A stretch of DNA of 48,060 bases from Chthonomonadales bacterium (GTDB lineage: Bacteria; Armatimonadota; Chthonomonadetes; Chthonomonadales; CAJBBX01). Location of the stretch: the NCBI GenBank assembly GCA_012517255.1, contig JAAYVH010000090.1, positions 1 to 48,060 on the forward strand. Direction: 5' to 3'. The position numbers and the translations under genes were made by a program. Below the pieces are notes generated by a model that saw only the letters and a list, made by a program, of their open reading frames with translations, made no database searches and was not told where the DNA came from. This document shows, piece after piece, positions 1 to 7,617 of this stretch (positions are counted from its first letter, which is position 1; every line of letters starts with the position of its first letter).

Positions 1-12
1 GCAGGGTCACGA

Positions 13-445
13 CCGGCTGGTACGCCCTTGTCACCGACGCGTCCGAGGGCGTCACGGTTGTCCTGGCGATCTTGCGGGACATGGGCGAACCAACCGCGCG
101 CAGCCGCGGTCCTCTTGGCGATGGTTCCGCTCGGCGGTTGATTCGGCCCTACGGGGCTCCGGATCGCGCGCAGCATGACGCACTGCATGGCGTCACGTCA
201 TCGCGAGTTCGGACGCGGCGTGGCCGCGGTGGGTGTTTCAGAAAGCGTAGAGAGCTTTCTTAGGAGTTCGGACGCGGCGTGGCCGCGGTGGGTGTACGAG
301 AAAGAGTGGAGAGCTTTCTTAGGAGCGCAGCGAAGCGATCCCGAACGGTCGACGCCGATGGGCAGATAGGCGTCGCCATACGGGACGAGCCAATGCCTTC
401 GGGATTGCGTCGCTCCGCTCGCAATGACGGGTGGGCGTCGCGAGA
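13..445. repeat. Composite dispersed hairpin repeat, copy A (left end cut by window)
   Basis: This stretch shares long blocks with 22840-23160. It begins with the right arm of a stem-loop at 13-28, whose left arm lies outside the window. A second stem-loop has arms at 83-97 and about 134-149. A 59-bp block starting GAGTTCGGACGCGGCG is present twice in tandem (205-263 and 264-322) and carries the small inverted repeat AGAAAGC/GCTTTCT. A third stem-loop has 21-nt arms at 323-343 and 400-420 that match at about 18 of 21 positions. There is no convincing gene in it. Open frames run through it only because it is GC-rich, including an artificial N-terminal extension of glyS. It is probably a non-autonomous, REP- or MITE-like element. 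Confidence 0.75.
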
Positions 446-465
446 GGCGGCTGCGAAACGCGCCG

Positions 466-495
466 TTGACACGTCTCTGCGGGCGCGGCTATCAT
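466..495 (+). promoter_or_regulatory. sigma70-like promoter of glyS
   Basis: A perfect -35 box TTGACA (466-471) is followed after 18 nt by the -10 box TATCAT (490-495). Transcription would start near 502, leaving a leader of about 77 nt before the glyS start at 579. It lies just after repeat copy A, so the repeat ends where the promoter begins. Confidence 0.65.
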
Positions 496-578
496 ACCGG
501 CACCGTGGCAGCGCGGTTCATCCGGTTCCCCGAGCTGCCGCACTCCCGATCATCACCACGGCGGAAGGATACGCGTTC

Positions 579-2744
579 ATGCCCAACCTCGTCCTCGAAA
601 TAGGTTCGGAGGAGATGCCCGCCGTCGCTCTCCCCGGCGCCATCGAGCAACTGCGAGCGACTGTCCCGGCGCGGCTCCAGGAAGCGCGCCTGCCTGCGGC
701 TTCGATCGCGGTCATGGGCACCCCGCGTCGGCTCGTAGTCATGGCACACGGGCTGCCCGAGCGACAGCCGGACCTCGAACGCGAGGCGCGCGGGCCGGCA
801 TGGAAGGTCGCGTTCGATGCAGACGGCAAGCCGACCGGCGCTGCCATGGGTTTCGCGCGCAAGCAGGGCGTGCCCGTTGAGGCGCTGACGAAGGTCGAGA
901 CGCCTCAAGGCGACTATGTCGTGGCGCGGGTGACAGACGTGGGCAAGCCGGCAGCACAGGCGCTTGGTCCATACCTGCTCGAGTGCATCCGAGCGCTGAC
1001 CTTCCCCAAGGTGATGCGATGGGGCGAGAACGCCACCCGCTACGTCCGTCCCGTGCGATGGATTCTCTGCCTCCTCGATGATCAGGTGGTGCCGCTGGAG
1101 TTTGCGGGCGTGACTTCGGGACGCGTGACCCGCGGGCATCGCTATCTCGGCGGGTCACTGGAGATCGAGCACGCTGATGCCTACCTGGAGGCAGTGCGTG
1201 CCGCGTGGGTGATGGCCGATCCTGACGAGCGGCGCGGCGCCATCATCGAGCAAGGCGACCGACTGGCCGGATCGGTGGGCGGCAAGGTGCCGTGGGATGA
1301 GGATCTCCTCGACGAGAACGTGCATCTGGTGGAGTGGCCCACGTGTCTGATGGGCAGTTTTGCCGAGCGGTTCCTCGAACTTCCCCGGCCCGTGCTGGTC
1401 ACCGCCATGAAGAAGCACCAGCGGTTCTTCCCTGTCGAAGGCCCTGACGGCAATCTGCTGCCCCATTTCATATCGGTGCGCAACGGCGGCAGCGAGCATC
1501 TCGACAACGTGCGCGCCGGCAATGAGGCGGTGCTCAAGGCCCGCTTCGAGGATGCGCGCCACTTCTTCGCCCACGACCGCGAGGTGCCTCTCGATCGGAT
1601 GGCCGAGAAGCTCGATAGGCTCGTGTTTCAGGAGAAGCTGGGCACCATGGCTGACAAGGCGAAGCGCCTCGAGCGGCTCGTCCGGCCGCTCGCAGAAGCC
1701 CACGGCCTGTCTCCCGAGGAGATGGCCCTTGCCGTTCGCGCCGCGCGCCTGTGCAAGGCCGACCTGACCAGCGAGATGGTCATCGAGCTGCCCTCGCTCC
1801 AGGGCATCATGGGACGGGAGTACGCCTTGATGCAGGGCGAGCCGCCGGCAGTTGCCGATGCGATTGCCGAGCACTACCGGCCGCGGTCGGCGTCGGACAG
1901 CCTGCCGACGACGCGTCTGGGAAAGCTCCTTGCGGTCGCGGATCGCATGGATACGCTTGTCGGCTATGCGGGTCTGGGCATCACGCCCACGGGCTCTCAG
2001 GATCCGTTCGGGCTGCGGCGGGCCGCCACCGGCATCGTGCAGATACTCGCCGAAGAAGACGATGTTCCGTCGCTGGGCGCCATGCAGGTCCAGGCTGCCG
2101 AAGGCTATCGGGAGGTCCTCGGCCTCGACTTCCCGCTCGATCCCCTGTGCAACGCGTTGCAGACTCTGTTCCATCAGCGACTGTCGGCGTATCTCGACGA
2201 ACGGGGCGTCCGATATGATCTCATTGACGCGGCGCTCTATGGCGGCATGGCCTATGGCACCGTTGTGCGCTCCGTTGTCATGCGGGCCTCAACGCTCCAG
2301 CAGATCGCCGAGGATCCGCGCTTTGTGCCGACGGTGCAGGCCGCTGCGCGTGTCGCCAATATCCTCGGAGGCGCCGATCCCGCTCCGGTGCCAGGCAAGG
2401 AAGGCATCCATGGCGAACGAGAGCGTGCGGTGGAGCGGGCCATCGCGCTGCTGGATCACGCGGCGCGCCAGGTTGACACCGCGCGGTTCCAGGACGAAGC
2501 CGAGGCGATGCTGTTTGAAGTCGCCTCGCTGACCGCACCCGATATTGGCCGCGCTGCGGCCGCATTCGACTTCCGGGCGGTCTACGAGGCGCTGCAGGGC
2601 GTCAATGAGCCCGTGAATCGGTTCTTCGATGCCGTGCTTGTCATGACCGACGATCTGGCGGTGCGCAAGAACCGCCTTGCGCTCCTCGGTTATGTGGACG
2701 CTCTCTACAAGAGCCTGGCAGACTTCAGGAAAATCGTGGTGTGA
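579..2744 (+). CDS. glyS: Glycyl-tRNA synthetase beta subunit
   Basis: This is the beta chain of the bacterial alpha2-beta2 glycyl-tRNA synthetase, which charges tRNA-Gly in the cytoplasm. The N-terminus (LVLEIGSEEMPA) and the blocks KVMRWGE, RPVRWI and TAMKKHQRFFP are characteristic of GlyS. The C-terminal part resembles the anticodon-binding region shared with ArgRS and ends FFDAVLVMTDD...RLALLGYV. At 721 residues it is close to the usual 690-720. The frame is open upstream to 279, but that part only translates the repeat. The ATG at 579 has AAGGA about 9 nt upstream and starts exactly at the family N-terminus. The alpha subunit glyQ is not in the window. The next gene starts 15 bp downstream, so the two are probably co-transcribed. 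Confidence 0.97.
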   Translation: MPNLVLEIGSEEMPAVALPGAIEQLRATVPARLQEARLPAASIAVMGTPRRLVVMAHGLPERQPDLEREARGPAWKVAFDADGKPTGAAMGFARKQGVPVEALTKVETPQGDYVVARVTDVGKPAAQALGPYLLECIRALTFPKVMRWGENATRYVRPVRWILCLLDDQVVPLEFAGVTSGRVTRGHRYLGGSLEIEHADAYLEAVRAAWVMADPDERRGAIIEQGDRLAGSVGGKVPWDEDLLDENVHLVEWPTCLMGSFAERFLELPRPVLVTAMKKHQRFFPVEGPDGNLLPHFISVRNGGSEHLDNVRAGNEAVLKARFEDARHFFAHDREVPLDRMAEKLDRLVFQEKLGTMADKAKRLERLVRPLAEAHGLSPEEMALAVRAARLCKADLTSEMVIELPSLQGIMGREYALMQGEPPAVADAIAEHYRPRSASDSLPTTRLGKLLAVADRMDTLVGYAGLGITPTGSQDPFGLRRAATGIVQILAEEDDVPSLGAMQVQAAEGYREVLGLDFPLDPLCNALQTLFHQRLSAYLDERGVRYDLIDAALYGGMAYGTVVRSVVMRASTLQQIAEDPRFVPTVQAAARVANILGGADPAPVPGKEGIHGERERAVERAIALLDHAARQVDTARFQDEAEAMLFEVASLTAPDIGRAAAAFDFRAVYEALQGVNEPVNRFFDAVLVMTDDLAVRKNRLALLGYVDALYKSLADFRKIVV

Positions 2745-2758
2745 GGGAGAGGTTGGGC

Positions 2759-3628
2759 ATGGATACGATGGTCGGCACGGACAACGGCGGAACCCTGAAG
2801 CTCTCTCTGCCCGTCGTCTGCGTCACAGGACGCAATCTCCCCGAAGCCTGGGAGGCGGCTCTCCTGAAGACATGGGAGATCGGCGCCCAGATCGCCACCC
2901 AGTACGACGCGCCCGGCGATCCGCCCAGTCGCGATGCCCTGGCGGTCATAGCCGTCGAGGACGCCTTCGCCGAGCCCCGCATCCATCGAGGGCTGCCGGG
3001 CGGCATCGAGGAGCTGGAAGCCTATCGGCAGGAGGTCGTGGACGGCATTCACGATCACTGGGTTGACCCTGCGGCCGGCAAGTGGGAGTACACCTACCAC
3101 GACCGGCTCGTCAACTACGCCACTCCGGGCGGTCACGCGGTGAACCAGCTCGATCAGGTCGTGGACGCCCTGGCCGAGGCTGCGCACACGCGCCGCGCCC
3201 AGGCCATCATATGGAAGCCGTGGGAAGATGCCGGCATCGTGGACCCGCCTTGCCTCCAGCGCATGTGGTTCCGCGTGTTTGCCGACCGGCTCGTGCTCAA
3301 TGTCCACATGCGCTCCAACGACGCGTTCAAGGCGGCCTTCATGAACATGTACGCCTTCACCGATATCCAGCGCGTCGTCGCCGAGCGGCTATCAGCGCGC
3401 ATCGGCCAGGCCATCCGTCCCGGCCAGTACACCCACATTGCCGATAGCTTCCACATCTACGGCTCCTACTTCGAGGAGTTCAAGTCGTTCCTCGAGCTGG
3501 TGAACAATCGAAGCTTCGAGCGCCGCACCTACAGGACCGAGGACGTCGCCGAGCTCATCGAGGCGGCCAGGGAAGCCATCCGCAGGAGCATCGAAGCCGA
3601 GCGCACGGAGGGCCGCAAAGGGCTGTGA
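2759..3628 (+). CDS. thyA: Thymidylate synthase family protein (divergent)
   Basis: The likely role is methylation of dUMP to dTMP with methylene-tetrahydrofolate. Family landmarks appear in order: a catalytic Cys in PPC (C165), the phosphate-binding RSND (185-188), an Asn in FMNMYAF (N196) and DSFHIY (229-234), which matches the usual GDAHIY block. The His that normally follows the catalytic Cys in PCH is Leu here. The first 130 residues align poorly with E. coli ThyA, so it belongs to a divergent clade. Substrate (dUMP or another pyrimidine nucleotide) is inferred. A GTG at 2741 overlaps the glyS stop, but the ATG at 2759 has GGGAGAGG 6-7 nt upstream and is preferred, giving 289 residues. 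It is most likely co-transcribed with glyS. Confidence 0.82.
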   Translation: MDTMVGTDNGGTLKLSLPVVCVTGRNLPEAWEAALLKTWEIGAQIATQYDAPGDPPSRDALAVIAVEDAFAEPRIHRGLPGGIEELEAYRQEVVDGIHDHWVDPAAGKWEYTYHDRLVNYATPGGHAVNQLDQVVDALAEAAHTRRAQAIIWKPWEDAGIVDPPCLQRMWFRVFADRLVLNVHMRSNDAFKAAFMNMYAFTDIQRVVAERLSARIGQAIRPGQYTHIADSFHIYGSYFEEFKSFLELVNNRSFERRTYRTEDVAELIEAAREAIRRSIEAERTEGRKGL

Positions 3629-3802
3629 CGGCCGCCCGAACGCGCTAACGCCTCTGCAGCAGGCAGTTCTGTCGGACGAACCGAGCGGCCGCACGGCTCC
3701 GACGGATGGCGGGCGGCGCCGATGCCGATCACCTCGATGTCGTCACCGGAGTGGAGTCAGCGCTCCGACTGGTGGCGGACCGGCGAAAGCCGCGCCATGT
3801 AT

Positions 3803-3831
3803 TTGACACGTGCGACGAGTCCTGCTACACT
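3803..3831 (+). promoter_or_regulatory. Near-consensus sigma70-like promoter of the PEP-CTERM gene
   Basis: TTGACA (3803-3808), a 17-nt spacer and TACACT (3826-3831) give an almost ideal housekeeping promoter. The leader would be about 50 nt to the ATG at 3889. Confidence 0.75.
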
Positions 3832-3888
3832 GGCAACAAGCTGCGCGGGTTCGCGCAGCATCTCGGACGGACCAGGAAAGGACGACCC

Positions 3889-4557
3889 ATGCGCCGTTTC
3901 GCTTTCGCCGTACTTCCGGTTTTCGCACTCGCCCTGGCAACCGCTCGTGCGCCGGGCCAGCTGTACGAGCAGCCGCTGGTATATGGTGGCACATTGTATG
4001 CCACGCAGAATGATACAGGCGGCGGATATGGTCAGCTTGCGCAGCTCTGGGACAACTTCCAGCTCGGGTCGAGCGCCTCTATTGGCTCGGTGACCTGGTA
4101 CGGCGGCTACTGGAACGGCGCCCCGGGGCCGATCTCGCAGTTCTCGCTGAGCTTTTGGAGCGACATAGGTGGTCTGCCGGGTGTGCCTTTGGCGACCTAT
4201 ACGATCGCGGGCAATGCGAACGAGACGTGGGTGGGACCGTACACCTACCAGTCCTACCTCTACAGTGCGAACCTGTCCTCACCGTTCCAGGCTACAGCAG
4301 GGACCCAGTACTGGCTATCCCTCGTCCCTGACATCGCCTATCCACCGCAATGGGGTTGGGCTCAGGGCACCGGAGGCGACGGATCGGCCTACCAGTACTT
4401 CATATACGGAGGACCGTACGGCTTTGTCGATGGTGATCTCGCCTTCGCGCTATATGGGAGCGAACCATCCGAAGTTCCAGAAGCTTCGAGCATGGCGGCT
4501 CTGGTTTCCTTCATGGGGCTGGGACTGGCCGGGCTTCGCAGACTTCGCAAGAGCTAG
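3889..4557 (+). CDS. Secreted PEP-CTERM sorting domain protein
   Basis: The 222-residue protein has a signal peptide (MRRFAFAVLPVFALALATA) and a Gly/Tyr/Trp-rich beta-type body without Cys. It ends in a PEP-CTERM tripartite tail: VPEAS, a hydrophobic helix (about 205-217) and a basic end RRLRKS. Such tails are recognised by exosortase and tether the protein during export to the surface or extracellular matrix. No exosortase gene is in the window. The start is the ATG at 3889 with AGGAAAGGA upstream; the frame is open back to 3706 but that stretch is not signal-like and spans the promoter. The body, with SLSFWSD and TQYWLSLVPD, looks like a lectin or jelly-roll fold, but I do not recognise a specific family. 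It is monocistronic. Confidence 0.88.
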   Translation: MRRFAFAVLPVFALALATARAPGQLYEQPLVYGGTLYATQNDTGGGYGQLAQLWDNFQLGSSASIGSVTWYGGYWNGAPGPISQFSLSFWSDIGGLPGVPLATYTIAGNANETWVGPYTYQSYLYSANLSSPFQATAGTQYWLSLVPDIAYPPQWGWAQGTGGDGSAYQYFIYGGPYGFVDGDLAFALYGSEPSEVPEASSMAALVSFMGLGLAGLRRLRKS

Positions 4558-4577
4558 CTGCCAACCGGCTGGTTAGT

Positions 4578-4635
4578 GAGGGGCTGACCTCGGACTTGCT
4601 GTAGTCGCTAGACAAGACAGCCCGAGGAGCCCCTC
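4578..4635. terminator. Long-armed inverted repeat after the PEP-CTERM gene
   Basis: GAGGGGCT (4578-4585) pairs with AGCCCCTC (4628-4635), and the inner CTCGG/CCGAG extends the stem with a small bulge. There is no U-tract, so intrinsic termination is only a possibility. Confidence 0.4.
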
Positions 4636-4982
4636 GATCATTGGTGGTCATCGGTTCCGAGCGGTCGCGGTGGGACAGCCCGGCGCATGCGCGGCTACCT
4701 GCGCATGGCCGGCGTGCGCGTGCTCCACATGAACGCGACGAAGTGGGATTCGGCGGAAGCCATCCGCGCCTACACGGTCTTCGCCGAGGAGATACCGGAG
4801 CTGGAAGGCATCGTCATGGTGCAGTATGCGCCGTACACCGCGGGCGGCGGCAAGGTCCTCTGGGTCAAGCGGCACAAGCCCAGATTGCCGAGGCCGAAGA
4901 ACACATCAAGCGCGGTCACTACCGGGAAGCCCTCGATGCCGGCAAGCGTGCGGCGACAATCGTGACGACGTACCGACGCTGA
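4612..4982 (+). pseudogene. Truncated, frameshifted remnant resembling a GxGYxYP-type protein C-terminus
   Basis: The frame starting after TAG at 4609-4611 reads a protein-like stretch (GVRVLHMNATKW, IPELEGIVMVQYAPY, KVLWVKR) up to about 4875. There it loses sense. The frame one register away then reads a natural-looking amphipathic tail (AQIAEAEEHIKRG, then YREALDAGKRAA) ending at TGA 4982. This is what a single-base indel near 4870-4880 would leave. No signal peptide or N-terminal domain precedes it, so the gene is also 5'-truncated. The VLHMN and YAPY patterns resemble the end of GxGYxYP putative glycosidase-like proteins. That assignment is from memory and weak. The following 64 bp to the next stop codon carry nothing I can name. 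Confidence 0.5.
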
Positions 4983-5046
4983 CTCCAGACGATCTACGGA
5001 TCGAGCTATGCACGAGCGAGCGGCCGGCGGCCGACCGCGTCGCCGC

Positions 5047-6573
5047 CTACCGCTTGATACGGCTCAGCACGGCCCGGTACTTGGGCGTGTCGTCGCGATA
5101 GTGCTCCAGCAATCCCCATGAACCCCACTTGCTGAACGAACCGACCGATGAGAATATACAGCAGAGGTCGCCGCCGCCGACTTCGTTCCACGCGTCGATG
5201 TAGCGCTGATAGAGCTTCCCCATGCGCTCCGAGCGGTTGGCCGAGGTCAGCGCTCGTGTCAACGCCTCATTGTTCTCGGCTCCGCCGATACCGACGGCAT
5301 GCTGGCCTGCCTCATAGCAGATGAGCCTCACCCTGTACTTGTCGGCCACTTGCTTACAATCGCGCATCCATGCCGTGCATTCGGGCAGCGACCTGGTCTC
5401 CATGTGGTCCATGACCTGATCCACCGACCATCCCGCGACGGTTGCGGCGTTCGGCACGGTGTCTGGCCCCACGTTCAGACTGCAGTACGGAGCGATGGCC
5501 AGGGCATCGCAGCTTTTATAGGTGTCTTCGAAGGCGAGGTCCTGTTCAGCCCACCATGGCACCGCCGCCTGCGCCCCCAGCACGCGGACGAGCCGCTGCC
5601 CGCTGCCGAACGCTTCCTGCCATATGCGCCAGATCTGCTGGGAACGGCGCGCATAGTAGCGATGGGCCGCCTCCCACGGCTTCGACTCGTCGGCAAGCTT
5701 CAGCCGAATGCCCTCTTTGGCGTAGTCGTGGTGCTGTTTGAACCCACCGTTCCAGACCTCGTTCGAGAGCTCCACATAGACCTTCAGCTTGGGATCGAGC
5801 GTCCGCTTCACGAGCTCGGCGAAGCGCCGCACGTAGTCATCGGTGGCCAGATGGGGCATGCAAAACCAGGCGTCGGCCTTCAGACGGTTGCAGAGGTCCA
5901 CCATCGTTTCGATCGGCACGCCCTTCTCAGTCGAATTGCAGTGGGACGGCGCAGGGCGGTCGGACCATTCGCGGATCGCAGACCCGTTCGTCAGCATCCA
6001 GTCCATGAACCGAATGGCTTCGAACCCCTTCCAGCGCTCGAGGAACCACGGCGTGAAGGGCTCGCTCTTGTACGTTGCTTCACATCCCGGCAGCAGTACG
6101 CGAATGTTGCGCACCGGATCGGCGGGATCGGTCTCCATGAGCCGCAAGAAGATCGCGCCCTTCGGCGGATCGGGCTCGAACACGATGCGCCCAGGAGTGC
6201 GCGAAACTTCGCGCTTGATATTGCCGAACTCGATGCGCCCCTTGCCATCGTAGAGGCACACGTACTCACCCGACGGATAATGACCGCCCTCGATGGTGCA
6301 CAGCAGCGTCTCGGCGTAGCACTCCGGCTCGAGCCGCTTGATCCATCCGTTGGCGTCACGCTCGAGCCTGGGCCCCTGCCCCCATCCTGCGCCCTTTCGC
6401 TGACTGACCCACTCACGCGAGAGTCGGAACACATCGGTGAAGGGGAGTTCGGTATTCCAGTCTGCCGGACCCGCCAGGTTCATGCCGAGACGTGCCTGCC
6501 GGGCCGCCGACGGCGTCTGACAGCCGCTCATGAGTAACGCGAGGCAGGCCAGCCCCGCCTGCAAACAGGTCAT
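5047..6573 (-). CDS. Secreted lipoprotein, putative cellulose-binding/glycosidase-like protein
   Basis: The 508-residue product starts with a lipoprotein signal (LACLALLMSGC), so Cys18 should be lipidated. The mature N-terminus (LGMNLAGPADWNTELPF) and blocks RFMDWMLTNGS, VYVELSNEVWNG and LICYEAGQHA resemble a family often labelled cellulose-binding protein in marine and soil bacteria. The ELSNEVWN segment has the Asn-Glu pair typical of clan GH-A acid/base sites, and CYEAG could carry the nucleophile. A glycosidase role is therefore plausible but not shown. The ATG at 6573 has AAGGAGG 6 nt upstream. The frame extends to 7377, but that part is the shadow of the transporter gene. Its promoter region overlaps the start region of the divergent transporter gene (69-bp gap). 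Confidence 0.8.
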   Translation of the reverse strand: MTCLQAGLACLALLMSGCQTPSAARQARLGMNLAGPADWNTELPFTDVFRLSREWVSQRKGAGWGQGPRLERDANGWIKRLEPECYAETLLCTIEGGHYPSGEYVCLYDGKGRIEFGNIKREVSRTPGRIVFEPDPPKGAIFLRLMETDPADPVRNIRVLLPGCEATYKSEPFTPWFLERWKGFEAIRFMDWMLTNGSAIREWSDRPAPSHCNSTEKGVPIETMVDLCNRLKADAWFCMPHLATDDYVRRFAELVKRTLDPKLKVYVELSNEVWNGGFKQHHDYAKEGIRLKLADESKPWEAAHRYYARRSQQIWRIWQEAFGSGQRLVRVLGAQAAVPWWAEQDLAFEDTYKSCDALAIAPYCSLNVGPDTVPNAATVAGWSVDQVMDHMETRSLPECTAWMRDCKQVADKYRVRLICYEAGQHAVGIGGAENNEALTRALTSANRSERMGKLYQRYIDAWNEVGGGDLCCIFSSVGSFSKWGSWGLLEHYRDDTPKYRAVLSRIKR

Positions 6574-6642
6574 GGGGACCTCCTTTTCATCGTATGCCGT
6601 TCTGTGCTTCCTTCGGGACGACCAGGGCGCAATCCTGCCACA

Positions 6643-7617
6643 ATGTTCGCCATGACGCATGACCTCGGCCCGTCCGGCATCATTCCCGGCATCCTCGCCG
6701 TGCTGCTCTGGTGCTTCACCGGCGTCTGCTTTGCGGCGGGCTCCAGGCTCATGGGTCCCATGCCCTACACGACCGCGATCTGCGTGGTGGGCCTGATGAC
6801 CGGTGTGGCGGTTCAGGGTTTGCACCGCAGGCCGATCGGTGACCTGTTCCGCATAGAGCCCCGGGTCTGGATGGCCGGCTTCTTCGGCGTGTCTGTCTAC
6901 ACCGTGGTATTGATACTGGCTGTCGGGATCGCCGACGACAGCGACGTGGCGCAGGTCGTGCTGGTCAACTACCTCTGGCCGCTCATGATCATTCTCATTG
7001 GCGCCCTGTTCCCCACACCCGCCGATCGTCAGCCGGGTGGTTCGGGCCGCATGCTTGCGCTTGCAGGAGCGTTGGGTTTCACTGGCGTAGCTATGGCGCG
7101 TGGACCGGAATCGTTGCTCCGCCCGCCCCATCATCTGATCGCTCACGGCCTGGCCTTCGTCGCCGCCATGCTGTGGGCGGCCTACTCGGTGCTCCTGCGC
7201 CGCTGGAGGGTGCCCGAAGCCCGCAACGGATCCACGGCGCAATGGGCATGCTGTGCCGTCCTGGCAGCGCTCGTTGGGTGGATCCGCGGCGAGTGGTCGG
7301 CGATGCCGGCTCTCGGCTGGTCGGCGGCCGGGTGGGCGCTCTTCTGCGGCATTGGTCCCGTGGGGCTGGCCTATCACTGGTGGGAGATCGGCATCAAGCG
7401 CGGTCCCGTGCAGTCCATTGCCGTGCTCAGCTTCTTCATACCGATCGGTTCGGCGGCTCTGATGGGAGCCCTGTTTCGCGAAGCGCTCAGCCCCTATCTG
7501 ATCCCTGGCGCGACGCTCATCGCCATTGCATCAGCGATCGTGCAGCGCACGACGTTGACACCGACCGTTCGGACCGAGCCGGCTGATGGGTCGAACCATG
7601 AGGAGAGACACCCATGA
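6643..7617 (+). CDS. EamA/DMT-family exporter, YddG-like
   Basis: This inner-membrane protein of about 324 residues has around ten hydrophobic helices in two EamA repeats, as in drug/metabolite transporters. The segment VLVNYLWPLMIIL closely resembles the NYLWP helix of the aromatic amino-acid exporter YddG, so export of amino acids or related metabolites is the best guess. The start is uncertain: GTG 6604, ATG 6643 and ATG 6652 are all in frame and none has a strong ribosome site. 6643 is chosen because helix 1 follows about 14 residues later. Its TGA overlaps the ATG of the next gene (ATGA at 7614-7617), so the two are translationally coupled. Confidence 0.85.
   Translation: MFAMTHDLGPSGIIPGILAVLLWCFTGVCFAAGSRLMGPMPYTTAICVVGLMTGVAVQGLHRRPIGDLFRIEPRVWMAGFFGVSVYTVVLILAVGIADDSDVAQVVLVNYLWPLMIILIGALFPTPADRQPGGSGRMLALAGALGFTGVAMARGPESLLRPPHHLIAHGLAFVAAMLWAAYSVLLRRWRVPEARNGSTAQWACCAVLAALVGWIRGEWSAMPALGWSAAGWALFCGIGPVGLAYHWWEIGIKRGPVQSIAVLSFFIPIGSAALMGALFREALSPYLIPGATLIAIASAIVQRTTLTPTVRTEPADGSNHEERHP

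Noticed and set aside
72-263. Small ORFs in repeat copies A and B that end in the same peptide (RTRRGRGGCFRKRRELS)
   Set aside because: The similarity follows from the DNA repeat itself. The upstream parts differ in frame and there is no Shine-Dalgarno site, so they are not counted as a small-protein family.
279-578. 100-residue N-terminal extension of glyS
   Set aside because: It translates the dispersed repeat and the promoter; the conserved GlyS N-terminus and a ribosome site are at 579.
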